Below the pieces are notes generated by a model, which was not told where the DNA came from, ran no database searches, and saw nothing but the letters and a program-made list of their open reading frames with translations. A stretch of DNA of 64,000 bases. Origin: Siniperca chuatsi (taxonomy: Eukaryota; Chordata; Actinopteri; Centrarchiformes; Sinipercidae). The stretch spans positions 13,440,388 through 13,504,387 of the forward strand of contig NC_058053.1 in NCBI RefSeq assembly GCF_020085105.1, written 5' to 3'. Positions 48,096 through 64,000 of the stretch are shown piece after piece (within the stretch, counting starts at the first letter, position 1; each line of letters starts with the position of its first letter). The translations under genes were made by a program, and so were the position numbers.

Positions 48096-48892
48096 GTTTC
48101 ACAATCTTTTTTACTTTTGCCTTATATACCCATATTGTATTTGCTCCCGCAGGCAGAAATTTGAATGTGAATAATTTGCCACAAAATACTGTAACATTAC
48201 AGCAAATGATGGCCCATTTTCTGAGACACATCATATATGTAATATTGCTCTTAAAACAGATTAAGTTGGTTCTGTGTGTCATAGTTTTGACATGCCAATG
48301 TATTGCACGCCGATGTCAGAGGTTATCGCAGTGTTACTTGAGAAAGCTGCATGTCATAACATCATTTATTCACAGGCTTCAGATTGGCTATTGTGTTGAC
48401 ACTACACACTCCAACTCATGGTTTCTCGAGTTCCGTTATAACAGCAGTTTACGTCACACAAGTTGTTTTCATTGCCGCTGACAGGGTTTTCTTATCTTTT
48501 TAGGTCCCTATGAATCTGTTACACATCTTGATGTAACAGGAAGATGGTCTTTTTACAGGGGGAAAGCATGACTCAACCCCTTATAAAATATAACTGATTG
48601 GGAATTGCTGAATGATAATCACTGACTGCAGCTCGTACTTAGCCACCTTTTATGTCAGTCATCATTTTGATGTGTGACTGATCTTGCTCTGTTTGTGGCC
48701 GGTGGATGTTTTTGTGAGATGTTACTCCTCTCTCTGGAACCAATCAGTGGCAAGGCCAGAGGTCACCACTATATCAGCTCTGCAGTCAGACATAACTTAT
48801 TCGAAAACAGCTGCAACAAGTATTCAGAGGTTTTACAGCAGAACAACTTTTGAAGACATTTTAAACTGGATTTCAAAGCATCTTCTGCAGTC

Positions 48893-50749
<1,857 letters not shown>

Positions 50750-51350
50750 GACCCCTACGTCTCCCATCCCAACCCCAGCCTCCCAAATAGAGTGTATATA
50801 GGGTTGACTGATATGTGGATATTTATATATACTGTACTTAACATGTCAATATGTGTATTAGAAACTTATTTAAGAAGTTGTCAAGATTTTTATGATTTCT
50901 TTGATGAAGCTAAAATATGTTGTATGTGGCATATATACTGTATATCTAAGTTTGTATTGTATCTTTTAATATTTAATATTCTGGTACTTAAAAATGTTTT
51001 CTGTATGTTGATTTTTTGTGACTTACACTTATAAGTCTGCCAAGAAAGTCCACAACAGCTGTTTGTTTGTCTGTCTGTCCTTACGACATCTCAAAAAAAA
51101 TTCAGATTGTTCCTTTGGAAAAAAAACAACTGATTATATTTTGGTGGCAATCCATGTATGCGGCTTATAGACAATAATCATTTTAGCTATAACTACAAAT
51201 CTAATAGATATAGAGACAATTCCAAATTCTGAAGGGATGTTTGTAGGATCAAGAAAACCACTTCACATTTACTGTACTGTAGGATACTGTATTTCTCATG
51301 AGATGCTGTAGAGTTTAAAACCTACAATAAAAGTCAATAATAGTAATTGC
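50750..51350 (+). other. upp2: upp2 3' UTR with AATAAA signal
   Basis: AT-rich non-coding sequence after the upp2 stop. The polyadenylation hexamer AATAAA at 51326-51331 gives a 3' UTR of about 600 bases. No other open frame or repeat of note is seen in it. Confidence 0.65.
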
Positions 51351-51459
51351 ACTGTGTCGCTACTTTGTGAGTACAGCAGCTGTTGTTCCAAACAGCATGA
51401 TCTGTCCAACTGTGAATATGATTCTTACACATGCAGCTTAGTAAAATGTATTATTTACA

Positions 51460-51465
51460 TTTAAT
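51460..51465 (-). terminator. ccdc148: Possible ccdc148 polyadenylation signal (ATTAAA)
   Basis: ATTAAA on the minus strand about 60 bases after the ccdc148 stop is the nearest hexamer. It would leave only about 100 bases between the ends of ccdc148 and upp2. Confidence 0.4.
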
Positions 51466-51525
51466 ATAATGGTCAGTACCAAAACAAGAGTTGGTGGGAC
51501 TAAATAATGTGACCCCCAAACATGG

Positions 51526-63902
<12,377 letters not shown>

Positions 63903-64000
63903 CTGGAAGAACATCATGCACAAAAAAGGCATTGTTTGCACAAAGGCATTACTGAATGTCTTAATTGGTCAAGTGTGTAGTTATTCTTATAAGCCCTAAA

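Overview
The window is genomic DNA from a ray-finned fish, most likely a percomorph teleost. It has vertebrate-type split genes with GT-AG introns, long CA/GT microsatellites, and many short DNA-transposon derivatives and an L2-type LINE of kinds familiar from teleost genomes. All coding exons were assembled by hand from splice sites, reading phase and remembered family sequences; no database search was run. Layout: (1) acvr1c (ALK7), minus strand, from its start codon at 11642 to 639. The last exons lie left of the window. (2) acvr1 (ALK2), minus strand, complete coding sequence from 28125 to 15841, with a probable non-coding first exon and CpG-bearing promoter at about 40.8-41.1 kb. (3) A plus-strand homologue of human C7orf57, complete, 44239-47726. 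(4) upp2 (uridine phosphorylase 2), plus strand, complete, 48893-50749. (5) ccdc148, minus strand, its last six coding exons between 63902 and 51526; the 5' part lies right of the window. The order ACVR1C-ACVR1-UPP2-CCDC148 matches human 2q24, but the C7orf57 homologue in the middle belongs, in human, beside UPP1 on 7p12. The two receptor kinases are sister type I TGF-beta-family receptors. Acvr1c carries the L45 loop of the Smad2/3 branch and acvr1 that of the Smad1/5/8 branch. The most unusual feature is in acvr1. In place of the single ligand-binding (activin receptor) exon of human ACVR1 there are three consecutive intact ectodomain exons (27219-27473, 25950-26216, 25412-25678). Each has all ten cysteines, good splice sites and symmetric phase 1-1, so they can be joined in any combination, giving one, two or three ectodomains on one BMP receptor kinase. 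The membrane-proximal exon is the canonical one; the two distal exons are diverged copies. Outside exons the window is introns and short intergenic DNA with hAT-like MITEs (one with a perfect 8-bp target duplication), fold-back elements, microsatellites, a minisatellite and an internally deleted L2 LINE. No rRNA, tRNA, CRISPR array or bacterial-type feature was recognised.
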